Shown piece by piece: positions 5,245-5,393 of a stretch of DNA of 5,393 bases (position 1 is the first letter of the stretch; each line of letters starts with the position of its first letter). The position numbers and the translations under genes were made by a program. The notes under the pieces are model-generated. The model did no database searches, was not told where the DNA came from, and saw only the letters and a program-made list of their open reading frames with translations. The stretch comes from Methylococcaceae bacterium UBA662. Its GTDB lineage: Bacteria > Pseudomonadota > Gammaproteobacteria > Methylococcales > Methylomonadaceae. The DNA lies in contig DBNW01000023.1 in the NCBI GenBank assembly GCA_002299425.1, positions 35,436 to 40,828 on the forward strand, read 5' to 3'.

Positions 5245-5393
5245 TCAGTCATCATGGCTGTTAGCCCGCCAAGTGGTTTGGATGCCCACTGTTAAGCGGC
5301 GGTAGTCTTCCTGATTTAAGGAATCAGCAGGGACCAAGACCGTCATGGTGTTGTTGAAGTTCAGTTTTTTTCTAGGTAAGGACCGTTTCGTGC
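5245..5393 (-). CDS. C-terminal 48 codons of an unidentified protein (partial)
   Basis: One minus-strand frame is open from the right edge to a TGA at 5247-5245; the other two frames hit stops near the edge. The visible peptide includes KKLNFNNTMTVLVPADSLNQ, EDYRRLTVGIQTTWR and a final ANSHDD. Codon choice resembles the neighbouring genes, which supports real coding. I do not recognise the family. It lacks the RQITWLR-type motif found near the C terminus of MiaA, the usual gene before hfq. The alternating hydrophobic pattern in LNFNNTMTVLV and LTVGIQTTW could be two beta strands, but the end lacks the terminal aromatic residue of a classic outer-membrane barrel. It is codirectional with hfq and ends 98 bases before it. 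The 5' part lies outside the window. Confidence 0.5.
   Translation of the reverse strand, partial: TKRSLPRKKLNFNNTMTVLVPADSLNQEDYRRLTVGIQTTWRANSHDD

Noticed and set aside
1..5393. Search for CRISPR repeats, insertion sequences, tRNA genes or phage defence genes
   Set aside because: No regularly spaced repeats, transposase frames, tRNA-like cloverleaf or defence-type domains were seen; all long frames belong to housekeeping genes.

Overview
The window is a compact, one-directional block on the minus strand. Read 5' to 3' it holds the 3' end of an unrecognised gene, then hfq, hflX, hflK, hflC, hisZ and the first 45 codons of purA. The order hfq-hflX-hflK-hflC-(hisZ)-purA is a known gammaproteobacterial arrangement. 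Enterobacteria have no hisZ, so a non-enteric gammaproteobacterium is indicated. A methanotroph-like or pseudomonad-like lineage is possible, but that is inference, because nothing in the window fixes the genus.

Right end (about 5147-5393): a partial reading frame ends at 5245. It does not look like MiaA, the usual upstream neighbour of hfq. A roughly 100-base gap follows, with a plausible sigma70-type promoter and a dyad-symmetric stretch, then hfq (81 aa, strong Shine-Dalgarno). hflX follows after 8 bases; it starts with TTG, and its ribosome binding site is built on the hfq stop codon. After hflX comes a 125-base gap with a weak terminator-like element, a -10-like box and a strong 11-bp stem-loop. 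hflK and hflC then overlap by 4 bases (ATGA). A 99-base gap between hflC and hisZ carries a clear intrinsic terminator or attenuator whose U-tract abuts the hisZ ribosome binding site. hisZ and purA are 15 bases apart.

The genes fall into three groups. Hfq and HflX act on RNA and ribosomes: sRNA chaperone and ribosome-splitting GTPase. HflK and HflC form the membrane SPFH complex that surrounds and modulates the FtsH protease. HisZ and PurA join histidine and purine biosynthesis. The terminator before hisZ and the features before hflK suggest that the block is divided into separately tuned segments. All main genes are intact, with family-typical lengths and motifs. I see no mobile element, CRISPR array, tRNA or rRNA, and no convincing new system; the items worth checking are mainly the intergenic regulatory structures and the unidentified upstream gene.
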